This document shows, piece after piece, positions 1 through 7,120 of a stretch of 11,166 nucleotides of DNA; position 1 is the first letter of the stretch, and every line of letters begins with the position of its first letter. Source of the stretch: an uncultured Streptococcus sp. (GTDB taxonomy: Bacteria; Bacillota; Bacilli; Lactobacillales; Streptococcaceae); NCBI GenBank assembly GCA_916048145.1, contig CAJZGT010000033.1, positions 1 to 11,166 of the forward strand. Direction: 5' to 3'. The position numbers were made by a program, and so were the translations under genes. The notes beneath the pieces were generated by a model. That model had not been told where the DNA came from. It ran no database searches and saw nothing but the letters and a program-made list of their open reading frames with translations.

Positions 1-54
1 GGAGAATCGCTTGAACCTGGGAAGCGGAGGTTGCAGTGAGCCGAGATTGCGCCA
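1..54 (+). repeat. Fragment of a human Alu SINE fused to the contig end
   Basis: This stretch matches the middle-to-right part of the primate Alu consensus as I know it. It contains GGAGAATCGCTTGAAC (1-16), GCGGAGGTTGCAGTGAGCC (24-42) and then GAGATTGCGCCA (43-54). I count about three differences from the consensus, two of them C-to-T changes at CpG sites (positions 17 and 48), as is usual in old Alu copies. The match stops abruptly at about 54, where Alu would continue CTGCACTCC and the window instead becomes A+T-rich bacterial sequence. The best reading is host DNA joined to a bacterial contig by assembly or library chimerism. A real insertion in the bacterium is possible but far less likely. 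Confidence 0.93.
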
Positions 55-147
55 TTAATATTAATAAGTGTTTGGTGTCCATCTATCCTATCATTTTCAC
101 ATTATGGTGTCAAGAAAAGTGATTTTGAAAAGGGACTTTATTCTTTT

Positions 148-164
148 TGTAACCTTTCTGTAAT
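148..164 (+). promoter_or_regulatory. Putative WalR/VicR binding site
   Basis: The two half-sites TGTAAC (148-153) and TGTAAT (159-164), separated by five bases, fit the published WalR (VicR) consensus TGTWAH-N5-TGTWAH exactly. WalRK is the essential cell-wall two-component system of Gram-positive cocci. The site ends 21 bases before the likely -10 box at 186-191, so it is centred near -42, a normal place for an activator. That it regulates the small membrane protein gene at 218 is inference. Matches of this length also occur by chance in A+T-rich DNA. Confidence 0.45.
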
Positions 165-182
165 AATTATCTGCTGAAAAAA

Positions 183-191
183 TGATAAAAT
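183..191 (+). promoter_or_regulatory. Extended -10 promoter of the DUF3270-type gene
   Basis: TGA followed by TAAAAT (186-191) forms an extended -10 element. No good -35 box lies 17 bases upstream, which fits either an extended -10 promoter or an activator-dependent one. Transcription would start near 198, giving a leader of about 20 bases that carries the AAGGAG ribosome binding site (206-211). Confidence 0.5.
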
Positions 192-217
192 AGTTATGTA
201 CCTGTAAGGAGAGAATC

Positions 218-502
218 ATGTCTGCAAGAAAACTAAAAACTCATGAGTTTGAACATATTGAAGAAACGGTGCAAACTCCACTTTATCAAGATTATACACC
301 TGAAACATCAATGGGAGCAAATGTAAAAGAAATCCTATTTTTTGTTAATATTGCCTGCTTTGGTATCTTTATGGCACTTTTCAGCTTTATCTTTTTAGCC
401 TTAAAATTTAATACGACTCTATCGTTTATAGCTGCTATGGGTGTAAGTTTTACCCTTTTAAAATTACAAAGAATGATTATTAAACAAAAAATGACAAAAT
501 AA
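218..502 (+). CDS. Small two-helix membrane protein, DUF3270 type
   Basis: This 94-residue protein has a polar N-terminal tail (residues 1-36) followed by two hydrophobic segments, about 38-62 and 67-83, and a short basic C-terminus. It should therefore be a hairpin-like integral membrane protein with both ends on the same side, probably the cytoplasm. It resembles the streptococcal DUF3270 family, commonly found next to ciaRH; this is recognition from memory. No enzymatic motif is visible. The start is fixed by AAGGAG at 206-211, six bases before the ATG. The gene runs towards ciaH and the two ends share the terminator region at 503-571. A WalR-like site upstream hints at a role connected with the cell envelope, but the function is unknown. 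Confidence 0.85.
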   Translation: MSARKLKTHEFEHIEETVQTPLYQDYTPETSMGANVKEILFFVNIACFGIFMALFSFIFLALKFNTTLSFIAAMGVSFTLLKLQRMIIKQKMTK

Positions 503-528
503 AGGTTGGTCTTTGTGCCAGCCTTTTT
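503..528 (+). terminator. Terminator of the DUF3270-type gene
   Basis: AGGTTGG (503-509) pairs with CCAGCCT (518-524) through one G-U pair, leaving an eight-base loop, and is followed by a run of T to 528. It begins right behind the stop codon of the gene ending at 502. Confidence 0.75.
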
Positions 529-540
529 CTTATGTCTAAT

Positions 541-571
541 AGAAAAAGACAGAGTAAAACTGTCTTTTTCT
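541..571. terminator. Bidirectional terminator between convergent genes
   Basis: AGAAAAAGACAG (541-552) and CTGTCTTTTTCT (560-571) form a perfect 12-bp stem with a seven-base loop. A-rich and T-rich arms make it usable on either strand. On the minus strand the hairpin starts inside the ciaH stop codon (570-572), so it is the likely end of the ciaRH transcript. On the plus strand it backs up the terminator at 503-528. Confidence 0.8.
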
Positions 572-1907
572 ATCTATTCTTACGTTTCGAGGGAGATTGA
601 ATTGCAATCTTGACTTCAAAAATCGTTCCTCTTGGTTTATTATCCTTAACTGTAATCGTTCCTCTTAAGGAATCAACAATCTGCTTGGCCAAAGATAATC
701 CCAAACCAAAACCACCTTTCTGACGAGTTCTTGCCTTATCAACACGATAGAAGCGATCAAAGATTTTCTTTTTATCTGTAGCCGAAATACCAATACCATT
801 ATCAGATACAGTAAGATAAAGATGCCGATCTGTACAATGAACAAGAAACTCAATCTTTCCATCTTCTTCTGTATATTTTATTGCATTATCAAATAAGATT
901 GTCATTAACTGTTTGAGAAGCAATTTATCCGTCATAATAGGGCGGTAAATTCTATTTTCAGATTCAAAGACTCGGTCATTTTCCGAAGCAATCAAGCCAT
1001 AGTTCGTAAAGGTCGTTTTAAAGAACTGTGGTGGTACTTCCGCTATTTCTGGTTTTATTCCATCATCACGACGGGCTAAGTTAAGAAGATTTGTTGTTAA
1101 AAAACGCATATTTCGAACTTCTTCAAGACTGGAAGCAATACTCTCACTAGACTCCATAATGGTCGCTTCGGGTTTTCTAAACAAATTCTCCAAACGATTT
1201 TGCAGTACTGCTAAAGGAGTTCTCAATTCATGACTGGCATTTTCCACAAAAGATTTCTGCTTTTGCATGCTTTCCAATAATGGTTTTACACTGACACGTG
1301 CTAAGTAAAGACTAGCTATCAAGGATAAAAGCCAAAAACTTGCCATCACAACCACAATTAAATGCTCGTGATTTTGACTAATTTGTTCTAACTGACTAGT
1401 GTTAATCAAGACAGCCGCATATTTGACATTGGTTGAAACTGAAGATGTAGTGGTCTCCATCAAAATCATACGATAGATTTCTTCCTGACCATAACTATTG
1501 ACAACTTGGATTTGCCGAATGTGATTCAATTCTCTTTTTTCTAACCTAATCTTATCTAGGCCTAAAAAACGATTTCCTAATAAAAGTTGGTTAAAATCCT
1601 TATCAAAAAGCAAAACCTCTGTATTAGAGCTGACATTGGTTTTTATTTCAGCTTTATTGGCATCAGTTGTCGCTGGTTCAATGTTCTTGACTTCCTCAGT
1701 AGCTCGATTCAAGGCTAACTGAATAACAGCTTGAGGGTTTCCACTTAAGGCATGTAACTTCTCATCCACCGAAGTATAAAGACTCGAGTGCATGACCTGC
1801 AAAATAATCAGAGTCATGGTAGAGAAAATCAGAGTGAAGACACCAAAGTTGCGGATAAAATAACTAAAGTCATCCGCATACCATGTTTTTTTTAGTTTAC
1901 TGAACAT
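570..1907 (-). CDS. ciaH: Sensor histidine kinase CiaH
   Basis: CiaH is the membrane sensor kinase that controls the phosphorylation of CiaR. The 445-residue protein has a first transmembrane helix at about 18-39, an extracellular domain of about 140 residues, and a second helix at about 182-203. The cytoplasmic kinase follows: H-box with His226 in SHELRT, N-box Asn341 in FDNAIKY, G1 box DNGIGI (369-374), F-box FDRFYRVD (383-390) and G2 box [10 protein letters not shown] (398-407). All catalytic elements are intact. Residue 230 is Thr; a T230P change here is known from cefotaxime-resistant pneumococcal mutants, so this allele is wild type at that site. The start codon lies inside the end of ciaR (11-base overlap) without a clear ribosome binding site, which points to translational coupling. 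Confidence 0.96.
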   Translation of the reverse strand: MFSKLKKTWYADDFSYFIRNFGVFTLIFSTMTLIILQVMHSSLYTSVDEKLHALSGNPQAVIQLALNRATEEVKNIEPATTDANKAEIKTNVSSNTEVLLFDKDFNQLLLGNRFLGLDKIRLEKRELNHIRQIQVVNSYGQEEIYRMILMETTTSSVSTNVKYAAVLINTSQLEQISQNHEHLIVVVMASFWLLSLIASLYLARVSVKPLLESMQKQKSFVENASHELRTPLAVLQNRLENLFRKPEATIMESSESIASSLEEVRNMRFLTTNLLNLARRDDGIKPEIAEVPPQFFKTTFTNYGLIASENDRVFESENRIYRPIMTDKLLLKQLMTILFDNAIKYTEEDGKIEFLVHCTDRHLYLTVSDNGIGISATDKKKIFDRFYRVDKARTRQKGGFGLGLSLAKQIVDSLRGTITVKDNKPRGTIFEVKIAIQSPSKRKNR

Positions 1908-2571
1908 CTTTTAAAATATACCCAACACTGCGCAAGGTTTGCAAATTCTCTGCAAAAGTGGTTCCTTTTAATTTCTTACGGACTTTTGAAACATAAACTT
2001 CGACAACCGAAATCGTTGTATCACTATCAAATCCCCATAGACGATCAAAAATCTGAGTCTTAGGCAAAATAACATTTTGATTTTGAAGGAAATAGACTAA
2101 TAAATCAAACTCTTTCCCCAGCAATTCGACAGGAGTATCTTCAACCTTAACGGTGTTTGTTGACAAATTAACTACAATATTTCCATAAGTCAAGGTATTT
2201 TCATTAAACTTACCTGAACGTTTGAGAAGGGCTTGAATCCGCATTTTGAGTTCTTCTAGGTAGAAAGGTTTAGTCAGATAATCATCCGCTCCCAATTCAA
2301 ATCCATGTCCCTTGTCATCCAAACTTTCCTTGGCAGTCATAATCAGAACTGGTGTCGTAATTCCCTTTTCACGCAATTCTTTCAAGACTTGGAAGCCATT
2401 TTTTTCAGGCAACATTAAATCGAGCAAAATCAAGTCATAAACGCCACTTTCAGCTTCGTAGAGACCTTCTTCCCCATCAAATACCTGCATGACATCCGCA
2501 AAATCGTCTAAAAAGTCAAATACTGAATTTGACAGGCCTAGGTCATCCTCAACCAATAAGATTTTTATCAT
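1897..2571 (-). CDS. ciaR: Response regulator CiaR
   Basis: CiaR is an OmpR/PhoB-type DNA-binding response regulator. In pneumococci it activates genes for small csRNAs, the HtrA protease and wall-related functions, and it restrains competence. From the ATG at 2571 the protein has 224 residues, the family length. The receiver domain (about 1-115) shows the acidic pocket Glu8-Asp9-Asp10, the phosphorylation site Asp51 in LLDLMLP, Thr79 and Lys101 in YLTKPF. The winged-helix domain (about 128-222) contains GKEFDLL and ends with RSVGYILKD. An upstream in-frame ATG at 2637 would add 22 residues but lies upstream of the promoter's -10 box, while AAGGAGG at 2580-2586 sits eight bases before the ATG at 2571. 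Confidence 0.97.
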   Translation of the reverse strand: MIKILLVEDDLGLSNSVFDFLDDFADVMQVFDGEEGLYEAESGVYDLILLDLMLPEKNGFQVLKELREKGITTPVLIMTAKESLDDKGHGFELGADDYLTKPFYLEELKMRIQALLKRSGKFNENTLTYGNIVVNLSTNTVKVEDTPVELLGKEFDLLVYFLQNQNVILPKTQIFDRLWGFDSDTTISVVEVYVSKVRKKLKGTTFAENLQTLRSVGYILKDVQ

Positions 2572-2579
2572 GAGAAACT

Positions 2580-2586
2580 CCTCCTT
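2580..2586 (-). promoter_or_regulatory. Ribosome binding site fixing the ciaR start
   Basis: On the minus strand AAGGAGG lies eight bases before the ATG at 2571. The upstream in-frame ATG at 2637 has no such signal and would be untranscribed from the promoter at 2596-2604. Confidence 0.9.
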
Positions 2587-2595
2587 ATTAAAACC

Positions 2596-2617
2596 ATTAT
2601 ACCAAATTTGCCTTAAA
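2596..2617 (-). promoter_or_regulatory. ciaR promoter with a CiaR-like half-site
   Basis: TATAAT (2596-2601) preceded by TGG makes a strong extended -10 element, with a start point near 2589 and a short leader of about 18 bases. Just upstream is TTTAAG (2612-2617), one perfect half of the CiaR direct repeat TTTAAG-N5-TTTAAG. The second half position, after five bases, reads TTTGGT (2601-2606), so only three of six bases match and it touches the -10 box. Promoter identity is well supported. Autoregulation through this half-site is a guess. Confidence 0.7.
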
Positions 2618-2660
2618 AAAAACTCAACTCTCTGCATTTTACATGAGATAGCTGAGTTTT
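2615..2660 (-). terminator. Terminator of pepN
   Basis: On the minus strand AAAACTCA (from 2660) pairs with TGAGTTTT (to 2619), with a further inner TCTC/GAGA pairing (2645-2648 with 2629-2632). A run of eight T ends the structure at 2615. It follows the pepN stop at 2680 by about 20 bases and runs directly into the ciaR promoter, so the T-run occupies that promoter's -35 region. Confidence 0.75.
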
Positions 2661-2679
2661 CTTTTTATTTTAGGCTTAT

Positions 2680-5226
2680 TTATGCATTTCCGTATTGAAG
2701 AACGACTGCTTCCACTGCAGCTTTTTCACGGTTAATCAAGTCAACACGCGCTGCAATGTCCTTGATTCCCATACCGATGTTACGGCTAAGAGCAAAGTCA
2801 GAAAGTTGTGGTTCAAAGAATTCCTTGTATTCCGCCAAGCGTTGCTGAGTTTTAAAGATGTGTGATGGGAAGATAACAAAACTATCAAAACTCATATCAC
2901 CACCAAGAGCTGCCTTAATCCAATCCCAGTTTTCACGCGCCCAAACCCAAACAGTTTCTTGAGTAGCTTGGTGTCCGAGGAATTGGAGGTACCATGAAGA
3001 AAGGTCTTGTGGCTTAACGATAAATTTGTCTTTCCAAGTTGCAAGAAGGGTTTGAATGTTTTCGGCATCTGTACTGTATGCAAGAGCTCCTGCCAACTGG
3101 CGCTTGAAGACCGCATCCGTCGCATGAGTGTAAAGGTCAAGATAAATGGCTACCAATTCCTTAGTCTCGTGATGTTTCATTTCATTGATTAGGACTTGGG
3201 AACGAATAGCTGCTGGAAGTCCTGCAAGCTGATCCTTGTGAGCCGCGAAGATTTGGCTAGCGACTTGACTAGCTTCTGCATCATTTGAACGAATCATCAT
3301 AGAAACAGCCAACTGACGAACCAATTCATCCTCATCTGATTCTCCATCTTTAGCTTCAAAACCAAGACGGTCATAGTTGTGACGAGCCAATTTAGCAACC
3401 AATGCTTTGAAGGCTCTTTCAGCTTCTGTTCCTTCATCGATAAAGCGCTCAAGGGCAGAAATCACTTGAGAAACAGCTGAAACGACAAGGTAAGATTCTT
3501 CCTTAGCAAGTTTATCAAGGACTGGGAGCAAGTCAGCATAAGAAATGTGCCCTGCTTCAGCAAGCAAACGACGTTCTTGAACGATTTGCAGTTTACTTGT
3601 GTTATCAAGCTCAACTAGGTCAGCAAGAACAGCATCTAACAAGTCTCCTTGATAGTCTGTAATATAGTGGGCTGTATTTTCAGTATTGAAACGAAGAGCT
3701 CCATCATTTTCAGCAAGAAGGGCTGCGTAGCCAGGAATTTCGATGCTTTCAGTTTCGAGTGTATCAGGCAAGCCTTTCCAGTTGCTGTTTAGTGGCACAA
3801 CCCAGAGACGGTTCTTGTCTTCGTGCTCACCGATAAAGAATTGTTTTTGTGAAATCTTCAAGACATCATTTTCAACTTTGACAGTGAGAACTGGGTAACC
3901 AGGTTGTTCCAACCAAGAATCCATGAAGGCTGCGACATCACGTCCTGATGCTTGACCAAGAGCATCCCAAAGGTCACGACCAATTGTATTGCTGTATTGA
4001 TGTTTTTCAAAGTAAGCATGCAAACCTTTGGCAAAATCGGCATCACCTAGCCAACGACGAAGCATGTGCATGAGGCGACTTCCTTTGGCATAGACGATAG
4101 CTCCGTCAAAGAGCGTATTGATTTCATCTGGATGTTTCACTTCGACGTGAACAGACTGAACACCATCAGTCGCATCACGTTTCAAGGCAGACGGAACACC
4201 ACCTGTTTGGAAATCTTCAAAGATATTCCAGCTTGGTTCAATAGCATCCACACAGACGTACTCCATCATGTTAGCAAAGCTTTCATTGAGCCAAAGGTCA
4301 TCCCACCATTTCATAGTAACAAGGTTACCAAACCACTGGTGAGCCAATTCATGGGCCACAACAAGGGCAACTTGTTGACGGCTAGCAAAGGTAGAGTTCT
4401 CATCCACAACCAAGTAAACTTCACGGTAGGTTACCAGACCCCAGTTTTCCATGGCACCAGCTGAGAAGTCAGGGAGGGCGATATGGAGAGATTGAGGGAT
4501 TGGGTACTTAACTCCGTAGTAATCTTCGTAAAACTCGATAGAGCGAACAGCGATATCCAGTGAGAAATCAAGGTTTGATAGTGGATGAGCTTTGGTTGAG
4601 TAAACACCTACGAGGGTACCGTTTTTAGTTTTAGCCGTCACACCTTGCAAATCACCTGCGACAAAGGCTAACAGGTAAGAAGACATGCGTGGTGTTGTCT
4701 CAAACTTCCAGATACCTGTTTCCTTACGGTTTTCAACTTCAATCTCAGGCATGTTAGACAAGGCCAATTCACCTTCTACTTGGTCAAAACGTAGAGAGAG
4801 GTCAAAAGTTGCTTTGGCTTCTGGCTCATCCACACATGGGAAGGCTTCGCGCGCAAAATGGCTCTCGAACTGAGTAGACAAGACTTCCTTCTTGACTCCA
4901 TCAACTGTGTAGTAAGATGGGTAAATCCCTGTCATGTTGTCTGTAATTTTTCCTGAGAAAGCGATAACCACTTCAACTTGACCTGCTTCCGCAAGTTCAA
5001 TATGAAGGGCTTCATTGTCATGGTCAACTGTAAATGGGCGAGCTTGACCTGCAACTTCTACAGTAGCGATTTCCAAGTCTTTTTGGTGGAGGGAAATACG
5101 GTCACTATGTGCTTGACCCGTAATGGTCACCTTTCCTGAAAACGTCTTGGTCTCACGACTCAAGTCTAAAAATAAATCATAGTGTTCAGGAACAAATTGC
5201 TGAATAAAATGTTCAACTGCTTGCAT
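2680..5226 (-). CDS. pepN: Aminopeptidase N (M1 family zinc metallopeptidase)
   Basis: PepN removes N-terminal residues from peptides in the cytoplasm and supplies amino acids from imported oligopeptides. The 848-residue protein has the usual length of the streptococcal and lactococcal enzyme. Domains in order are an N-terminal beta domain (about 1-190), the thermolysin-like catalytic domain (about 190-430) and a helical C-terminal domain. The substrate-binding GAMEN motif is at 257-261. Zinc ligands are His292 and His296 in HELAH and Glu315 in NESFA, with Glu293 as the general base. Tyr379 is the likely transition-state tyrosine. No signal peptide is present. AGGAG (5233-5237) lies six bases before the ATG. 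The gene has its own promoter and terminator, so it is probably transcribed alone, between the five-gene cluster and ciaRH. Confidence 0.97.
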   Translation of the reverse strand: MQAVEHFIQQFVPEHYDLFLDLSRETKTFSGKVTITGQAHSDRISLHQKDLEIATVEVAGQARPFTVDHDNEALHIELAEAGQVEVVIAFSGKITDNMTGIYPSYYTVDGVKKEVLSTQFESHFAREAFPCVDEPEAKATFDLSLRFDQVEGELALSNMPEIEVENRKETGIWKFETTPRMSSYLLAFVAGDLQGVTAKTKNGTLVGVYSTKAHPLSNLDFSLDIAVRSIEFYEDYYGVKYPIPQSLHIALPDFSAGAMENWGLVTYREVYLVVDENSTFASRQQVALVVAHELAHQWFGNLVTMKWWDDLWLNESFANMMEYVCVDAIEPSWNIFEDFQTGGVPSALKRDATDGVQSVHVEVKHPDEINTLFDGAIVYAKGSRLMHMLRRWLGDADFAKGLHAYFEKHQYSNTIGRDLWDALGQASGRDVAAFMDSWLEQPGYPVLTVKVENDVLKISQKQFFIGEHEDKNRLWVVPLNSNWKGLPDTLETESIEIPGYAALLAENDGALRFNTENTAHYITDYQGDLLDAVLADLVELDNTSKLQIVQERRLLAEAGHISYADLLPVLDKLAKEESYLVVSAVSQVISALERFIDEGTEAERAFKALVAKLARHNYDRLGFEAKDGESDEDELVRQLAVSMMIRSNDAEASQVASQIFAAHKDQLAGLPAAIRSQVLINEMKHHETKELVAIYLDLYTHATDAVFKRQLAGALAYSTDAENIQTLLATWKDKFIVKPQDLSSWYLQFLGHQATQETVWVWARENWDWIKAALGGDMSFDSFVIFPSHIFKTQQRLAEYKEFFEPQLSDFALSRNIGMGIKDIAARVDLINREKAAVEAVVLQYGNA

Positions 5227-5247
5227 AGTTTTCTCCTATCTAAGTTT

Positions 5248-5263
5248 AAGAGCTAGAGCTCTT
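5248..5263. repeat. Inverted repeat in the pepN leader
   Basis: AAGAGCT (5248-5254) and AGCTCTT (5257-5263) form a seven-base inverted repeat with a two-base spacer. It lies between the predicted pepN start point (about 5271) and its ribosome binding site (5233-5237). The spacing suits a protein-binding operator better than an RNA hairpin, because the loop would be very tight. No known regulator site is recognised. Confidence 0.4.
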
Positions 5264-5277
5264 CTTCAAACAAACTT

Positions 5278-5286
5278 ATTATATCA
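5278..5286 (-). promoter_or_regulatory. Extended -10 promoter of pepN
   Basis: TGA followed by TATAAT (TATAAT at 5278-5283, TG at 5285-5286) is a consensus extended -10. No good -35 box is visible at the expected distance; that region is T-rich. Transcription would begin near 5271 and give a leader of about 45 bases. Confidence 0.7.
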
Positions 5287-5299
5287 TGTTTTGCTTGAG

Positions 5300-5326
5300 A
5301 AAAAAGGATTGGACAGCGATTTCCAA
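5300..5326 (-). terminator. Weak terminator after the ASCH gene
   Basis: On the minus strand TTGGA (from 5326) pairs with TCCAA (to 5309) around an eight-base loop. Three bases later comes a run of six T (5305-5300). The five-pair stem and the gap before the T-run make it a weak candidate, so some readthrough from the cluster into pepN is possible. Confidence 0.35.
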
Positions 5327-5347
5327 AACTTTCTTCTTTCTAACAGT

Positions 5348-5788
5348 CTACAATGGGTAGACCTTGCGAAATTCTTCTAAAACGACCTTGCTTTCAGGTG
5401 TAAAAATCAGTCCTGCTTCACCCAAACAGTCTGTGAAAAAGTCCTCGTGAACCTGACGCCAATAGGCCAGAGATTTGTCTCCCTCACCTTCCTTATAGGC
5501 ATGTTGCGCAGAAACTTGATTGAAGGGCTGAACGGAAACCCTTGTAATTTCGACAATGCAGACAGCCTGATTTTGACTGTCTAAAATGACATCAAATGTC
5601 CCTTCTTGCGGAAGAGATTCGCCTTCTAGTGCGTAGAGATCGTAGGCTGAAGCTGTTGCTGTTTTTTCGCCTTTTAAAACCAAATCCGCTAAAAGGTCTG
5701 ATTCCTCTCCAAAAGCCCAAGCATCGATTTCATCTCCGATAGAAGGATTGATTTGCTTGTATTTATTCCACATTTCTTGCGGTGTCAT
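5348..5788 (-). CDS. ASCH domain-containing protein
   Basis: The protein has 146 residues and is nearly all ASCH domain, a PUA-like fold that binds RNA or modified nucleosides. Some members act as RNases or as N4-acetylcytidine amidohydrolases. Visible family features are the helix ending in LADLVLKG, the GEKTATAS segment (residues 40-47) with conserved Lys42 and Thr43, the strand around CIVEITRV (77-84), the acidic loop EGEGD (100-104) and the WRQVHEDFF segment (110-118). No other domain is present. AAGGAG-type sequence at 5794-5800 lies five bases before the ATG. The start overlaps the end of the upstream PEP-domain gene by 26 bases, so it is the last gene of the cluster. The substrate is unknown. 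Confidence 0.85.
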   Translation of the reverse strand: MTPQEMWNKYKQINPSIGDEIDAWAFGEESDLLADLVLKGEKTATASAYDLYALEGESLPQEGTFDVILDSQNQAVCIVEITRVSVQPFNQVSAQHAYKEGEGDKSLAYWRQVHEDFFTDCLGEAGLIFTPESKVVLEEFRKVYPL

Positions 5789-6635
5789 GGGTGCTCCTTT
5801 GTAATTTCTTACTTTCTTCTTTTATATGTTTGAGATGGTCTGGATGGTCAATCTCTAAATTAAAAATCTCTGGAATAGAACTATAGTGGATAATGCATTC
5901 GATACCCATCTGATTCATTTTTTGTATGAAAGAAACATTCAGATATCCTGCTACAGCAAAGTCAATCTTTTTCATCCTTGCTTTATCCTGCATCTGTATT
6001 AACATATCTAACATAATTGAACTTTCCATATCATGCCATTGACTGTTTCTCACAGTCGCAAAAACAAAAGAAGTCAAATCATTCATTCCAACTACAATCT
6101 TTGAAATGCCCGTTTCCAGTATCCTATCCAAGTCAAAATACGCTGACGGTAATTCAATCATCGTGGCAATTTTCCCAGTAAAACCCTGCTGACGCAATAC
6201 TCTAATAGCTTGCTTTAACTGCTCAGCATCATTGACAAAGGGAAAGATAACAGATAGATTGGGATTGTTTTGATAAACTTCTGTAACGACATGTGCTTCA
6301 GCCTGAAATTCATCCAGACACTCCAGCAAACGCCTAGTTCCTCTATATCCAAATAAGGGATGATTTTCATCAAAATACTCTTTAGTCCCCTTTAGACAAT
6401 TAGCTTCTGTATTTGTTAATTCAGAAAAACGATACCAAACTTCTTCATCTGAGTACAGGGAGCAGATAGTCTCTAGATAATCTTTTACAAATTGCTGACA
6501 ACTTGCTAATATGATGTTTTGATTAAGCTCTCTCAACAAATATTCCCCACGAATCATGCCAACATGATGAAATAGTTGTGGGTAAACTTTTTCATCAAGT
6601 TTTTCTCCACTAAGAGCAAGTTGCTTCCTCATCAT
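5763..6635 (-). CDS. Stand-alone PEP-utilising-enzyme TIM-barrel protein lacking the catalytic Cys
   Basis: This 290-residue protein resembles only the C-terminal PEP/pyruvate-binding barrel of PEP synthase, pyruvate phosphate dikinase and PTS enzyme I. The phosphohistidine and ATP-grasp domains of those enzymes are absent. Compared with enzyme I the matching residues are Arg29 (GMIRGEYLL), Arg69, Arg98 in the NHPLFGYRG segment (91-99), Glu161 in MIELPS, Asn185-Asp186 in GMNDLT and Arg196. The catalytic Cys of the GxCG motif, which protonates enolpyruvate, is replaced by Ala229 in AVAG. It may therefore bind PEP or a similar ligand, or act on it differently, rather than perform phosphotransfer. 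The start overlaps the Nudix gene by 26 bases; ATGATG offers two starts, and the second (6632) is better spaced from the AAGG signal. G+C appears lower than in the SDR and ASCH genes. Confidence 0.8.
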   Translation of the reverse strand: MMRKQLALSGEKLDEKVYPQLFHHVGMIRGEYLLRELNQNIILASCQQFVKDYLETICSLYSDEEVWYRFSELTNTEANCLKGTKEYFDENHPLFGYRGTRRLLECLDEFQAEAHVVTEVYQNNPNLSVIFPFVNDAEQLKQAIRVLRQQGFTGKIATMIELPSAYFDLDRILETGISKIVVGMNDLTSFVFATVRNSQWHDMESSIMLDMLIQMQDKARMKKIDFAVAGYLNVSFIQKMNQMGIECIIHYSSIPEIFNLEIDHPDHLKHIKEESKKLQRSTHDTARNVE

Positions 6636-7110
6636 TCACCTTCCAATTCATGTAAGAAGTCTTGTCAAGTTCTGGAAATCCTAATAATTCAGACTTAACC
6701 TTCAAGACTAATGGCGATGCATTTTCTTCTGTGATCTCTTGAATATCCATCCAAATATATCCAAGTGAATCATTCGCACCTTCAGACACAGCTTCCGAAA
6801 TCGTAACTTGAGGTGCACTCTCATTCATTTCAACATCATACAAGGCTATGACATGGTGAACCATAAAATTTTTTAACTCTTCCCTGACGAAAACATCGTA
6901 GATTCGAGGATTAGAGTAGCTTCTAACAGTAAATCCCGTCTCTTCCATAACTTCTCTAGTTAGCGTTTCCGTCAGTCCTTCTCCAAGTTGCTGACTGCCT
7001 CCAGATAGATCATACCGATGTTGATAAGGGCCTCTCGTTTTTTCAATGCAGAGTAACTTCCCATTTTCAAAGCAAACAGCGTAGACTCCAAAGTGTCTTT
7101 TGATTTCCAT
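6610..7110 (-). CDS. Nudix hydrolase
   Basis: The 166-residue protein contains a complete Nudix box, G-x5-E-x7-REUxEExGU: Gly38, Glu44, Arg52-Glu53, Glu56-Glu57 and Gly59. Nudix enzymes cleave nucleoside diphosphates linked to another group X, such as ADP-ribose, sugar nucleotides, dNTPs or capped RNA, using Mg2+ or Mn2+ held by the box glutamates. The fold starts at residue 6 (FGVYAVCFENGKLLCIEK) and ends near residue 145. The substrate cannot be told from sequence. AGGAG (7118-7122) lies seven bases before the ATG and overlaps the stop codon of the dehydrogenase gene. The next gene begins inside its last codons, so the two are likely translated together. Confidence 0.92.
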   Translation of the reverse strand: MEIKRHFGVYAVCFENGKLLCIEKTRGPYQHRYDLSGGSQQLGEGLTETLTREVMEETGFTVRSYSNPRIYDVFVREELKNFMVHHVIALYDVEMNESAPQVTISEAVSEGANDSLGYIWMDIQEITEENASPLVLKVKSELLGFPELDKTSYMNWKVNDEEATCS

Positions 7111-7120
7111 CCAACTACTC

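Noticed and set aside
104..163. Short plus-strand frame of 19 codons starting ATGGTGTCA upstream of the DUF3270-type gene
   Set aside because: There is no ribosome binding site, and it ends inside the WalR-like site. A frame of this length is expected by chance.
2489..2698. 69-codon plus-strand open frame across the start of ciaR
   Set aside because: It is antisense to the ciaR start, promoter and pepN terminator, and has no family resemblance.
4066..4464. 132-codon plus-strand open frame opposite pepN
   Set aside because: It lies fully antisense to the conserved catalytic part of pepN, has no ribosome binding site or recognisable family, and such frames arise from the codon bias of the real gene.
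5241..5250. TTTAAG in the pepN leader as a CiaR site
   Set aside because: There is no second TTTAAG five bases away on either strand, and it lies downstream of the predicted start point.
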